Assembly (NCBI GenBank): GCA_036556965.1
Contig: DATBIO010000163.1
Location: 1-11,286 of the forward strand
DNA from: DATBIO01 sp036556965
GTDB lineage: Bacteria > Acidobacteriota > Vicinamibacteria > Fen-336
Direction: 5' to 3'
DNA: 11,286 nt
The number at the start of each line of letters is the position of its first letter. Within the stretch, counting starts at the first letter, position 1. Both the position numbers and the translations under genes were made by a program. The notes beneath the pieces were generated by a model. The model did not search any database. It saw only the letters and a list, made by a program, of their open reading frames with translations, and was not told the DNA's origin. This document shows, piece by piece, positions 1 through 5,196 of the stretch.

Positions 1-204
1 CTGGTATCCGACCCGTTCGAGGAACAGAACCTCCTGGCCCGACCGCTGAGCCGGCAGGCGGAGGCTGCCCTGCAGTGGTACCGGTCGCGGCTGGAGGTCC
101 ACGTGAACCAGCCTGTCGCGTACCGCCTGGCGGCGCGAGAGACTCCTACGGCCCCGGACGAGGCGACGAAGGAGGCCCTGCGCGCGCTAGGGTATGTGCG
201 ATGA
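1..204 (+). CDS. Probable sulfatase (alkaline-phosphatase superfamily), C-terminal fragment
   Basis: The reading frame is open from the first base and stops with TGA at 202-204, giving the last 67 residues of a protein that begins outside the window. It opens with LVSDPFEEQNLL, which resembles the 'LYDL-x-x-DP-x-E-x-x-NL' segment near the C-terminus of bacterial sulfatases. It ends with KEALRALGYVR, and LRALGYV is a common tail of sulfatases in Acidobacteria and related groups. No catalytic residue (the formylglycine Cys/Ser or the metal ligands) lies in the visible part, so the family call rests only on these tail motifs. The last 18 bases overlap the 3' end of the convergent isocitrate dehydrogenase gene. 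Another alkaline-phosphatase-fold hydrolase is possible. Confidence 0.6.
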   Translation: MVSDPFEEQNLLARPLSRQAEAALQWYRSRLEVHVNQPVAYRLAARETPTAPDEATKEALRALGYVR

Positions 205-1209
205 CCCCGGCGCCACGCGGACGGCGATGGCCTCCGCCACTTCGGTCGTCCCCGCGCTGCCGCCCAGGTCCCGCGGGATCTTGGACCCCTCGCGCAGGAC
301 GTCGTTGACGGCGGCGCGCACGCGGTCCGCCGCCGCCGTCTCCCCGAGGTGGTCGAGCATCATGGCCCCGGACAGGATGAGGGCCATGGGGTTGGCCAGG
401 TTCTTGCCCGCGATGTCCGGGGCCGAACCGTGCACGGCCTCGAAGACGGCGCCCTCGTCCCCGATGTTGGCCCCCGGGGCGATGCCCAGGCCGCCGATGA
501 AGCCGGCGCAGAGGTCGGAGACGATGTCCCCGTAGAGGTTCTCCAGGAGCAGCATGTCGAAGCGGGTGGGGTCGAGCACGAGCTGCATGCAGCAGTTGTC
601 CACGATCAGCTCGTCGTACTCGATGGCGGGGAACTGGGCGGCCACCCTGCGGCAGCAGTCGAGGAAGAGCCCGTCGCTGAGCTTCATGATGTTGGCCTTG
701 TGCACGGCGGTGACCTTCTTGCGCCCGTGCGCGCGCGCGTACTCGAAGGCGTAGCGCGCGATGCGCGTGCTGGCCTTCTCCGTGATGATCTTGATCGACT
801 CCACCACCCCCGGCACCACCACGTGCTCGAGGCCGCTGTAGAGGTCCTCCGTGTTCTCGCGCACCACGATGAGGTCCACGCCGTCGTAGCGGCTCTTGAT
901 CCCGGGCAGGGTGGCCACCGGGCGCAGGTTGGCGTAGAGGTCGAGCCGCTTGCGCAGCTCCACGTTCACCGAGCGGTGGCCGCTGCCCACCGGGGTGGCG
1001 GTGGGGCCCTTCAAGGCCACCTTGTTGCGCCGGATGGAGTCCAGCACGCGCTCGGGAAGGGCTTCGCCCTCCTTGCCCATGGCGCCCGCCCCTGCGTTCT
1101 CGGTCTCCCACTCGAACGCGATGCCGGTGGCGGTGAGCACGCGCACGGCGGCGGAGACCACCTCGGGTCCGATGCCGTCTCCCGGGATCAGCGTGATGGT
1201 GTAGGCCAT
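187..1209 (-). CDS. Isocitrate dehydrogenase, NAD-dependent type
   Basis: This 340-residue enzyme belongs to the isocitrate/isopropylmalate dehydrogenase family and probably converts isocitrate to 2-oxoglutarate in the cytoplasmic TCA cycle. Seen: the N-terminal LIPGDGIGPEV; the substrate segment around S80-x-N82 and R86 leading to DLYANLRPV (90-98); RENTEDLYSG (117-126); catalytic K171 in VHKANIMK; the metal aspartates around D204, D228 and D232; and HGSAPDIAGKN (260-270). In the last motif D265-I266 occupies the positions that are Lys-Tyr in NADP enzymes such as E. coli Icd, so NAD is the expected cofactor. Length and motif order match short bacterial/mitochondrial-type NAD-IDH rather than 3-isopropylmalate dehydrogenase. 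The ATG start gives the expected N-terminus, but no Shine-Dalgarno sequence precedes it. It lies 57 bases after the LOG-family gene on the same strand. Confidence 0.93.
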   Translation of the reverse strand: MAYTITLIPGDGIGPEVVSAAVRVLTATGIAFEWETENAGAGAMGKEGEALPERVLDSIRRNKVALKGPTATPVGSGHRSVNVELRKRLDLYANLRPVATLPGIKSRYDGVDLIVVRENTEDLYSGLEHVVVPGVVESIKIITEKASTRIARYAFEYARAHGRKKVTAVHKANIMKLSDGLFLDCCRRVAAQFPAIEYDELIVDNCCMQLVLDPTRFDMLLLENLYGDIVSDLCAGFIGGLGIAPGANIGDEGAVFEAVHGSAPDIAGKNLANPMALILSGAMMLDHLGETAAADRVRAAVNDVLREGSKIPRDLGGSAGTTEVAEAIAVRVAPGSSHIP

Positions 1210-1218
1210 GGCCCGCGG

Positions 1219-1224
1219 ATTGTA
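1219..1224 (-). promoter_or_regulatory. Possible -10 element for the isocitrate dehydrogenase gene
   Basis: On the minus strand this reads TACAAT, five of six matches to TATAAT, and ends nine bases before the ATG at 1209. No convincing -35 hexamer lies 16-18 bases upstream, and there is no Shine-Dalgarno sequence. If used, transcription would start almost at the start codon, giving a leaderless or nearly leaderless message. It may instead be chance within a two-gene transcript. Confidence 0.3.
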
Positions 1225-1241
1225 GCCGAGCGCGAACGGAG

Positions 1242-1267
1242 GGCGCCGGGCACGGCGCGGCGGCGCC
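1242..1267. terminator. GC-rich hairpin between LOG-family and idh genes
   Basis: GGCGCCG (1242-1248) and CGGCGCC (1261-1267) form a perfect 7-bp stem around a 12-base loop. It touches the stop codon of the LOG-family gene and lies before the idh start. No T-run follows, so it is not a classical intrinsic terminator. It could attenuate read-through or protect a 3' end, or be a by-product of the base composition. Confidence 0.25.
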
Positions 1268-1995
1268 TAGGGGATCTCGCGGCCGGCGCGCATGCGGCCC
1301 GACTTGTCGCGCGGCGGCGTGCGCGCCTGGCGCTTCAGGATCTTCAGGACCTCGGCCTTGGTGCGCGCGCGCTGGAGGATCGCGATCTCCTCCTGGCGCA
1401 CCTTCCCGCGCGGGACCAGGGTCTTCCTGATCCACTCCAGCAGGCCGTCCCAGTAGTCGTCGTCGCCCACCAGGATGACGGGGAAGGGCTTGACCTTCTT
1501 GGTCTGGATCAGCGTCACCGCCTCGAACATCTCGTCGAGGGTGCCGTAGCCGCCGGGCAGGATGACGAAGGCCATGCTGTACTTCACGAACATGACCTTG
1601 CGCACGAAGAAGTACCGGAAGGAGAGGGTGCGCGTCAGGTAGGGGTTGGGCTTGAGCTCGTAGGGCAGCTCGATGGCCAGGCCCACCGACTCGCCGCCCG
1701 CTTCCAGGGCCCCCTTGTTGGCGGCCTCCATGTCCCCCGGCCCGCCTCCCGTGATCACGGCATAGCCCGCCAGGGCCAGGGCGCGCCCCATCTCCTCCGC
1801 CCGTTGATAGTCGGCGCTACGGGGCTGGCTGCGGGCGGAACCGAAGATGGCCACGCCCTTCACCTGGGAGAGCGTCTCGAACCCCTCCACGAACTCGCCC
1901 ATGATGCGGAAGATCCGCCAGGTGTCCTTGACGGCGAAGTCGAGCATCGGGTCGCGGCGTGGCTCCAAGATCAGTCCTTTCAGTAGCTTGAGCAT
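1267..1995 (-). CDS. LOG-family Rossmann-fold protein (TIGR00730 type)
   Basis: This 242-residue protein of the LOG family was once annotated as 'lysine decarboxylase-like'. Characterised relatives hydrolyse nucleoside 5'-monophosphates to base and ribose 5-phosphate (cytokinin-riboside phosphoribohydrolases, PpnN-like enzymes). The substrate here is unknown. Seen (numbered from the chosen start): a Rossmann start VKGVAIFGSAR, the phosphate/ribose motif GGGPGDMEAANKGA near residues 83-96, and the signature PGGYGTLDE near 147-155. Both signatures are intact, so an active enzyme is expected. I chose the ATG at 1993-1995 because GGAGGTG lies about ten bases upstream. A TTG at 2022 would add nine residues but would place that ribosome site inside the gene. 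It is followed by idh at 57 bases and is divergent from the sigma-factor cluster. A basic tail follows the fold. Confidence 0.85.
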   Translation of the reverse strand: MLKLLKGLILEPRRDPMLDFAVKDTWRIFRIMGEFVEGFETLSQVKGVAIFGSARSQPRSADYQRAEEMGRALALAGYAVITGGGPGDMEAANKGALEAGGESVGLAIELPYELKPNPYLTRTLSFRYFFVRKVMFVKYSMAFVILPGGYGTLDEMFEAVTLIQTKKVKPFPVILVGDDDYWDGLLEWIRKTLVPRGKVRQEEIAILQRARTKAEVLKILKRQARTPPRDKSGRMRAGREIP

Positions 1996-2023
1996 GATAG
2001 GGCCCACCTCCGACGGGCGCAAA

Positions 2024-2046
2024 CCGGAGGCTCCGGGGAACCTCCG
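2024..2046. repeat. Nested inverted repeats at the divergent intergenic region
   Basis: CCGGAG-G-CTCCGG at 2024-2036 is a perfect 13-base palindrome around one central G. Overlapping it, CGGAGG (2025-2030) and CCTCCG (2041-2046) form a second inverted repeat with a ten-base spacer. The palindrome ends immediately before the candidate -35 element GGAACC at 2037, and the right arm of the second repeat runs into it. This position suits an operator for a dimeric regulator acting on the divergent LOG-family and sigma-cluster transcripts, but in DNA this rich in G and C chance is a serious alternative. Confidence 0.35.
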
Positions 2047-2064
2047 ACCCGGTGGGGGCGTTAC
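2037..2064 (+). promoter_or_regulatory. Candidate ECF sigma-factor promoter of the 2088-5166 cluster
   Basis: GGAACC at 2037-2042 and CGTTAC at 2059-2064 are separated by 16 bases. This matches the usual pattern of ECF promoters: a GGAAC -35 motif, a 16-17 base spacer and a CGT-containing -10, as described for RpoE/SigE/SigH-type factors. Transcription would start near 2070, just before the purine-rich ribosome site at 2071-2080 and the ATG at 2088. The gene for an ECF sigma factor lies one gene downstream, so autoregulation is the natural inference. I did not find the paired motif before any other gene in the window. Confidence 0.55.
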
Positions 2065-2087
2065 GGCTGTGGGGGGAGAGAAGACCC

Positions 2088-2486
2088 ATGAGACGAGCAG
2101 CGGTCCTCACCGTGTCGGCCCTGGCGGCGGTGTCGTCCGCCTGCATGGTGCAGGTGACGAAGGTCAAGAACGCCGGTCCCGTCTTCCGCCAGGCGCGGGA
2201 GGAGGCGGCCCGCCTCGCCGGCCAGCCGGGCCCCGCGCGCGAGGTCAACGTCCTGGTCTGGGACCCCAGCGACGGCGAGCTGGTGCGCGTGTCGGTGCCG
2301 ATGTGGCTGGCCCGCGCCGCCGACTGGAAGGACTGGGAGGACGAGCACGGCGGGCACGTCCGGCTGCGCGGCCGGATTCGCATCGACAACGAGCGGCTGT
2401 GGGAGGACATCGAGAAGATGGGCCTCGGTATGGTGGCGGAGGTGGACGGCGACGACGGCGCCCAGGTGCTCGTCTGGCTCCGCTAG
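2088..2486 (+). CDS. Small exported lipoprotein-like protein with a LiaX/YvlB-associated-type domain
   Basis: This protein has 132 residues. An N-terminal signal (MRRAAVLTVSALAAVSSAC) ends in Cys19. The residues before it (SSA) fit a lipobox only loosely, so lipidation is uncertain but export is likely. Residues about 52-132 form a domain with the pattern V-x-V-x(6)-G-x-x-VRV-x-VPM-x-LA, then a variable middle, then DNERLWEDIEKMG-x-G and an ending GDDGAQV. The same pattern forms the C-terminus of the protein at 3851-4678. From memory it resembles the C-terminal domain found in SHOCT-like/YvlB-type envelope proteins. I do not know its biochemical role. The ATG at 2088 is preferred over an in-frame GTG at 2052 because GGGGGGAGAG (2071-2080) precedes it and because it gives a clean signal peptide. 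It is first in the cluster, directly behind the ECF-type promoter. Confidence 0.75.
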   Translation: MRRAAVLTVSALAAVSSACMVQVTKVKNAGPVFRQAREEAARLAGQPGPAREVNVLVWDPSDGELVRVSVPMWLARAADWKDWEDEHGGHVRLRGRIRIDNERLWEDIEKMGLGMVAEVDGDDGAQVLVWLR

Positions 2487-2545
2487 GCGCGTGCCCGCGC
2501 GCCGGCCGTCACCGCCGCGGCGAGGGCCCCTGCTAGCGTCCGCGG

Positions 2546-3094
2546 GTGGAGTCCGACCGGGAATGCCTGGACGCCCTGGCCCGCGGGGAGCGGGAGGCGC
2601 TGGTGCCTCTCATGGAACGGCACTACCAGCGCCTCTTCCGGGTGGCCCTGGCCTACGTGCGGACGGAGGAGGAGGCGCTGGAGGTGGTGCAGGACGCGTT
2701 CGTGAAGGCGTGGCGCGGCGCGGCGCGCTGGGATCCCGCGGGGGAGCCCGCGCACTGGCTGACGCGCATCGCGGTCAACTGCGCCATCGACCGCTACCGC
2801 CGCCAGCGGCGCCGCCGGGCCCGCGAGGAGCCGCTGCCCGAGCACGCGGACCACGACGCGCGCTGGGTGTCGGCGGGAGGCGGCGCGGACCTCCCCCTGC
2901 GCGAGCGGGAGGTGCGGGAGCGCCTGGACCGCGCGCTCCTCGACCTGCCCGCGCGCCAGCGCGCGGTCTTCGTGCTGCGGCACTACGACGAGCGCAGCCT
3001 GGACGAGATCGCCAGGGTCCTGGGACTGCGCCTGGGGACCGTGAAGAGCACGCTTCACCGGGCGGTGACGCGGCTGCGCGAGGCCCTGGCGTGA
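2546..3094 (+). CDS. ECF-type RNA polymerase sigma factor (sigma-70 family, RpoE-like)
   Basis: This 182-residue cytoplasmic sigma factor has only the two conserved ECF regions. Region 2 covers about residues 20-92 and includes the -10 recognition and core-binding stretch EEEALEVVQDAFVKAWRG and the basic end WLTRIAVNCAIDRYRR. An acidic/Gly linker (about 95-118) follows. Region 4 (about 124-178) ends in the helix-turn-helix SLDEIARVLGLRLGTVKSTL, which reads the -35. The GTG at 2546 is chosen because the nearest in-frame ATG (residue 23) would cut into region 2. No strong ribosome site precedes it. It lies 59 bases after the lipoprotein gene and ten bases before its anti-sigma gene. A weak TGCTAG sequence at 2531-2536 could be an internal -10, but I cannot find a -35 for it. 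Confidence 0.92.
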   Translation: MESDRECLDALARGEREALVPLMERHYQRLFRVALAYVRTEEEALEVVQDAFVKAWRGAARWDPAGEPAHWLTRIAVNCAIDRYRRQRRRRAREEPLPEHADHDARWVSAGGGADLPLREREVRERLDRALLDLPARQRAVFVLRHYDERSLDEIARVLGLRLGTVKSTLHRAVTRLREALA

Positions 3095-3104
3095 GGACCC
3101 GGCC

Positions 3105-3854
3105 ATGATCGGCCACGGCCGCTGGGAGCGGCGGGTGGACCTGCTGGCCGCGGGCGCGCTCGACGGGAGCGAGCGCGCGGAGACGCTGGCCCATGCCTCC
3201 TCGTGCCCGCGCTGCCGCGCCCGCCGGGCCGAGGTGGAGGCGGTGCTGGCCCTGGTGGCCGACGACCCCGTGCGGCGGGCGCCCGCGCCCGTGCCCCTCG
3301 ATGCGCTGGTGACGCGCGTGCGCGCGCGCCTCGACGCGCCTGTCCCGTCGCCCGCGGCGGGGCGCTGGCCGGCCTGGGCGGCGGCGGCCGCCGCCTTGCT
3401 GGCCCTCGTTGCCCTGCTGCCGCGGCCGGCGGTCGTACCGCCGCCCGCCGCGGCGGAGGTGGAGGAGGAGGAGGCGGCCCCGTTGCTGGAGCAGATGGAG
3501 CGCACGGTGCGGCGGGAGCAGGCCGCGCGCTACCTCAGCGAGGCCCAGGACCTCCTGGTCACCGTCGCCGGCCCCTCCGAGCGCTGCCCCCGCCGTGAGG
3601 AGCACGTGGACGTGGGCGAGGAGGCGCGGCGGAGCAAGGCCCTGCTCGCGCGCCGGGCCATGGTGGCCGACCTCTCCGAGCCCGAGGCCGGCGGCGCCTA
3701 CCCCGTGATGGAGGAGGTCGAGCACGTGCTGCGGGAGGTGGCCGCGCTCGAGTCCTGCGTGCGCCGCGGAGACCTCGAGGCCCTCGAGCGCGAGATCGCG
3801 CGGCGCCGCCTGCTCATCCGCATCGACCTGGCCGCGCGGGAGCTCATGGGATGA
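3105..3854 (+). CDS. Membrane-bound zinc-finger anti-sigma factor (ZAS type)
   Basis: This 249-residue protein is expected to hold the neighbouring ECF sigma factor at the membrane until a signal releases it. The N-terminal cytoplasmic part carries H30-x3-C34-x2-C37 (HASSCPRC), the zinc motif of ZAS anti-sigma factors. An Ala/Pro-rich linker leads to one membrane helix at about 88-105. The C-terminal 140 residues would lie outside the membrane. They begin with a Glu-rich stretch (118-123), are predicted helical, and contain two further cysteines, C161 and C218. This outer domain is longer than in minimal ZAS proteins and may sense the signal. The ATG is ten bases after the sigma stop. Its TGA overlaps the ATG of the next gene (ATGA), so translation of the two is probably coupled. 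Confidence 0.85.
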   Translation: MIGHGRWERRVDLLAAGALDGSERAETLAHASSCPRCRARRAEVEAVLALVADDPVRRAPAPVPLDALVTRVRARLDAPVPSPAAGRWPAWAAAAAALLALVALLPRPAVVPPPAAAEVEEEEAAPLLEQMERTVRREQAARYLSEAQDLLVTVAGPSERCPRREEHVDVGEEARRSKALLARRAMVADLSEPEAGGAYPVMEEVEHVLREVAALESCVRRGDLEALEREIARRRLLIRIDLAARELMG

Positions 3855-4678
3855 AGCCGCTCCTCGCCGCTCTGGCCGTCCTCCTGGCCCTGACCGCCGC
3901 CGACCCCGACAAGGTGCGCGCGGCCAAGGCCCTCTACTTCGACCGCAAGTACGCGGAGGCGCGCCAGGCCTGGCAGGAGGTGCTGGGCGCGTCCACGGGG
4001 GGCGAGGCGGAGGCGGCCGCCTACTGGGTGGCCCGCTCCAGCGAGAGCCTGGGCGAGCACGAGCGCGCCTTCCGCGAGTTCGGCTCCTTCCTGGCGCGCA
4101 AGCCCGCCGACCGCGAGCTGCTCCAGGAAGCGCGCACCCACCAGCTCGGCCTGGCCGCCCGGCTCTACCGCGAGGGCAAGGTCGACCACCTCGCCCTCCT
4201 CCACCAGGCCCTGCGCGATCCGAGCGCGAACGTCCGCGACTTCGCCGCGCTCCAGCTGGGGGGCCTCGGGTCCGAGGCCGGCCGGCCCGCGGTGCCCGTG
4301 CTCAAGCAGATCGTGGCCGCCAGCGACGACGAGGACCTGGTGCAGAGGGCCAAGCTCGCCCTCCTCCGCCTCGACCCCGCGTCCCTGGCCGACATCCCGT
4401 CCCGCCCGGACGACCCGCCCATGGCGGGCGGGGCGGGGCGCGTGCTCGAAGTGCGCATCTACAGCGCGGGCAAGCGGCGGCCGGAGGTCCGGGTCCGCCT
4501 GCCCATGGCCCTGGCGGAGGTCCTGTTCAAGAGCCTCCCCGACGAGGCCCGGCGCGAGCTGCGCAAGAAGGGCTACGACGCCGACAACTTCTGGAAGGAG
4601 CTGCAGCGCCTCGGCAAGGGCCGGGTGGTGGACATCGAGGGGGACGACGGCGAACGGGTCCAGATCACGATAGAGTAG
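3851..4678 (+). CDS. Exported TPR/HEAT-repeat protein with the same C-terminal domain as the 2088 gene
   Basis: This protein has 275 residues. A short signal peptide (about 1-17) is followed by TPR-like helices (about 20-105: AKALYFDRKYAEARQAW, then AAAYWVARSSESLGEHERAF). A HEAT-like pair follows (about 113-176: ALRDPSANVRDFAALQLGGLG and VPVLKQIVAASD), then a Pro-rich linker (182-195). The C-terminal domain (about 198-275) carries VRVRLPMALAEV, DNFWKELQRLGKG and GDDGERV, and repeats the domain of the gene at 2088. TPR and HEAT arrays bind other proteins, so a periplasmic scaffold or sensor partner for the anti-sigma factor is plausible; no enzymatic motif is visible. The start overlaps the anti-sigma stop by four bases. 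From general knowledge, sigma / zinc-finger / HEAT gene order recurs in Acidobacteria. The exact function is unknown. Confidence 0.75.
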   Translation: MKPLLAALAVLLALTAADPDKVRAAKALYFDRKYAEARQAWQEVLGASTGGEAEAAAYWVARSSESLGEHERAFREFGSFLARKPADRELLQEARTHQLGLAARLYREGKVDHLALLHQALRDPSANVRDFAALQLGGLGSEAGRPAVPVLKQIVAASDDEDLVQRAKLALLRLDPASLADIPSRPDDPPMAGGAGRVLEVRIYSAGKRRPEVRVRLPMALAEVLFKSLPDEARRELRKKGYDADNFWKELQRLGKGRVVDIEGDDGERVQITIE

Positions 4679-4701
4679 GGGACGTCGCAGGAGGGGAAGA
4701 C

Positions 4702-5166
4702 ATGAAGACAAGCACGCTCCTTCCGGCGGCCGCGCTGACCCTCATCTTCGCCTTGCCTGCCGAAGCGGGCCACCGCAGCTCGCGGGGTAACGGCCACTCG
4801 TCGTACGGCTACCGCTCGCAAGGCCACCGCTCGCACGGCTACAGCTCGCACGGCTACCGCTCGCACGGCTACCGCTCGCACGGCTACGGCCACTACAACG
4901 CCTACCGCGCCTACCGCTACCCGCACTACGCGGGCCGCGGCTACGGGTACTACGGACACGGCTACGGCTATTCAGGGTACCGGGCGCCGTATTACGCGCC
5001 GCTACCCGCGCCGTACGTGTACGGGTACCCCTACGGCTACGGGACCGGCTTCGGGTTCACCTACAGCTATCCCTACGGGTACTACGGGGCGCCCGCGGTC
5101 GCGTTCCACTACCACGGCGGCCTGCGCTGCGGCCGCTCGCACGTGGGGGTGTTCCTCGGGTTCTAG
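4702..5166 (+). CDS. Secreted Tyr/Gly/His-rich repeat protein
   Basis: This protein has 154 residues. A clear signal peptide (about 1-22, ending ALPAEA) precedes a low-complexity mature chain rich in Tyr, Gly, His, Ser and Arg, with about thirty tyrosines. Residues 34-63 are six five-residue units close to SHGYR. Tyr/Gly/Pro-rich sequence follows (GYGYYGHGYGYSGY, YVYGYPYGYG). A single Cys lies in LRCGRSHV near the end. Such sequences occur in structural, adhesive or metal-binding secreted proteins, but I do not recognise a named family. AGGAGGGG ends about six bases before the ATG, the strongest ribosome site in the cluster, suggesting high expression. It begins 23 bases after the TPR/HEAT gene on the same strand and is probably last in that operon. 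It converges on the VWA pair. Confidence 0.75.
   Translation: MKTSTLLPAAALTLIFALPAEAGHRSSRGNGHSSYGYRSQGHRSHGYSSHGYRSHGYRSHGYGHYNAYRAYRYPHYAGRGYGYYGHGYGYSGYRAPYYAPLPAPYVYGYPYGYGTGFGFTYSYPYGYYGAPAVAFHYHGGLRCGRSHVGVFLGF
4801..4890 (+). repeat. Six in-frame 15-bp tandem repeats
   Basis: Six consecutive units of 15 bases, consensus TCGCACGGCTACCGC, encode SYGYR, SQGHR, SHGYS, SHGYR, SHGYR and SHGYG. The fourth and fifth units are identical in DNA, and the others differ by one to a few bases. The unit length keeps the reading frame, so slipped-strand gain or loss of units would change protein length without breaking it. It is a coding minisatellite, not a CRISPR array. Confidence 0.9.
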
Positions 5167-5194
5167 CCGGCGGCCACGGACGGCCGCGGCCGGC
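5166..5194. terminator. Possible bidirectional hairpin between convergent genes
   Basis: GCCGGC-GGCC (5166-5175) can pair with GGCC-GCG-GCCGGC (5182-5194), giving a ten-pair stem with a three-base bulge around a six-base loop. It fills the 30-base gap between the Tyr/Gly-rich gene and the convergent VWA gene. There is no T-run on either strand, so if it terminates it may act with Rho or only block 3' degradation. Confidence 0.35.
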
Positions 5195-5196
5195 GC

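Noticed and set aside
349..1986. Long plus-strand open frame of 545 codons across the idh and LOG-family genes
   Set aside because: It is antisense to two confidently identified genes, is rich in His, Gly, Val and Arg as expected from shadow frames in GC-rich DNA, and matches no family I recognise.
1996..2022. TTG start for the LOG-family gene
   Set aside because: The GGAGGTG ribosome site would fall inside the coding sequence, and the nine added residues have no family support.
2052..2087. GTG start for the lipoprotein-like gene
   Set aside because: It would put a charged stretch before the signal peptide and would place the start upstream of the candidate -10. The ATG at 2088 has a ribosome site.
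2483..3725. Overlapping minus-strand open frames opposite the sigma and anti-sigma genes
   Set aside because: They are antisense to well-supported genes, and their compositions are typical of shadow frames.
4801..4890. Short regular repeats as a CRISPR array
   Set aside because: The units are contiguous 15-mers without spacers and are in frame within a secreted protein.
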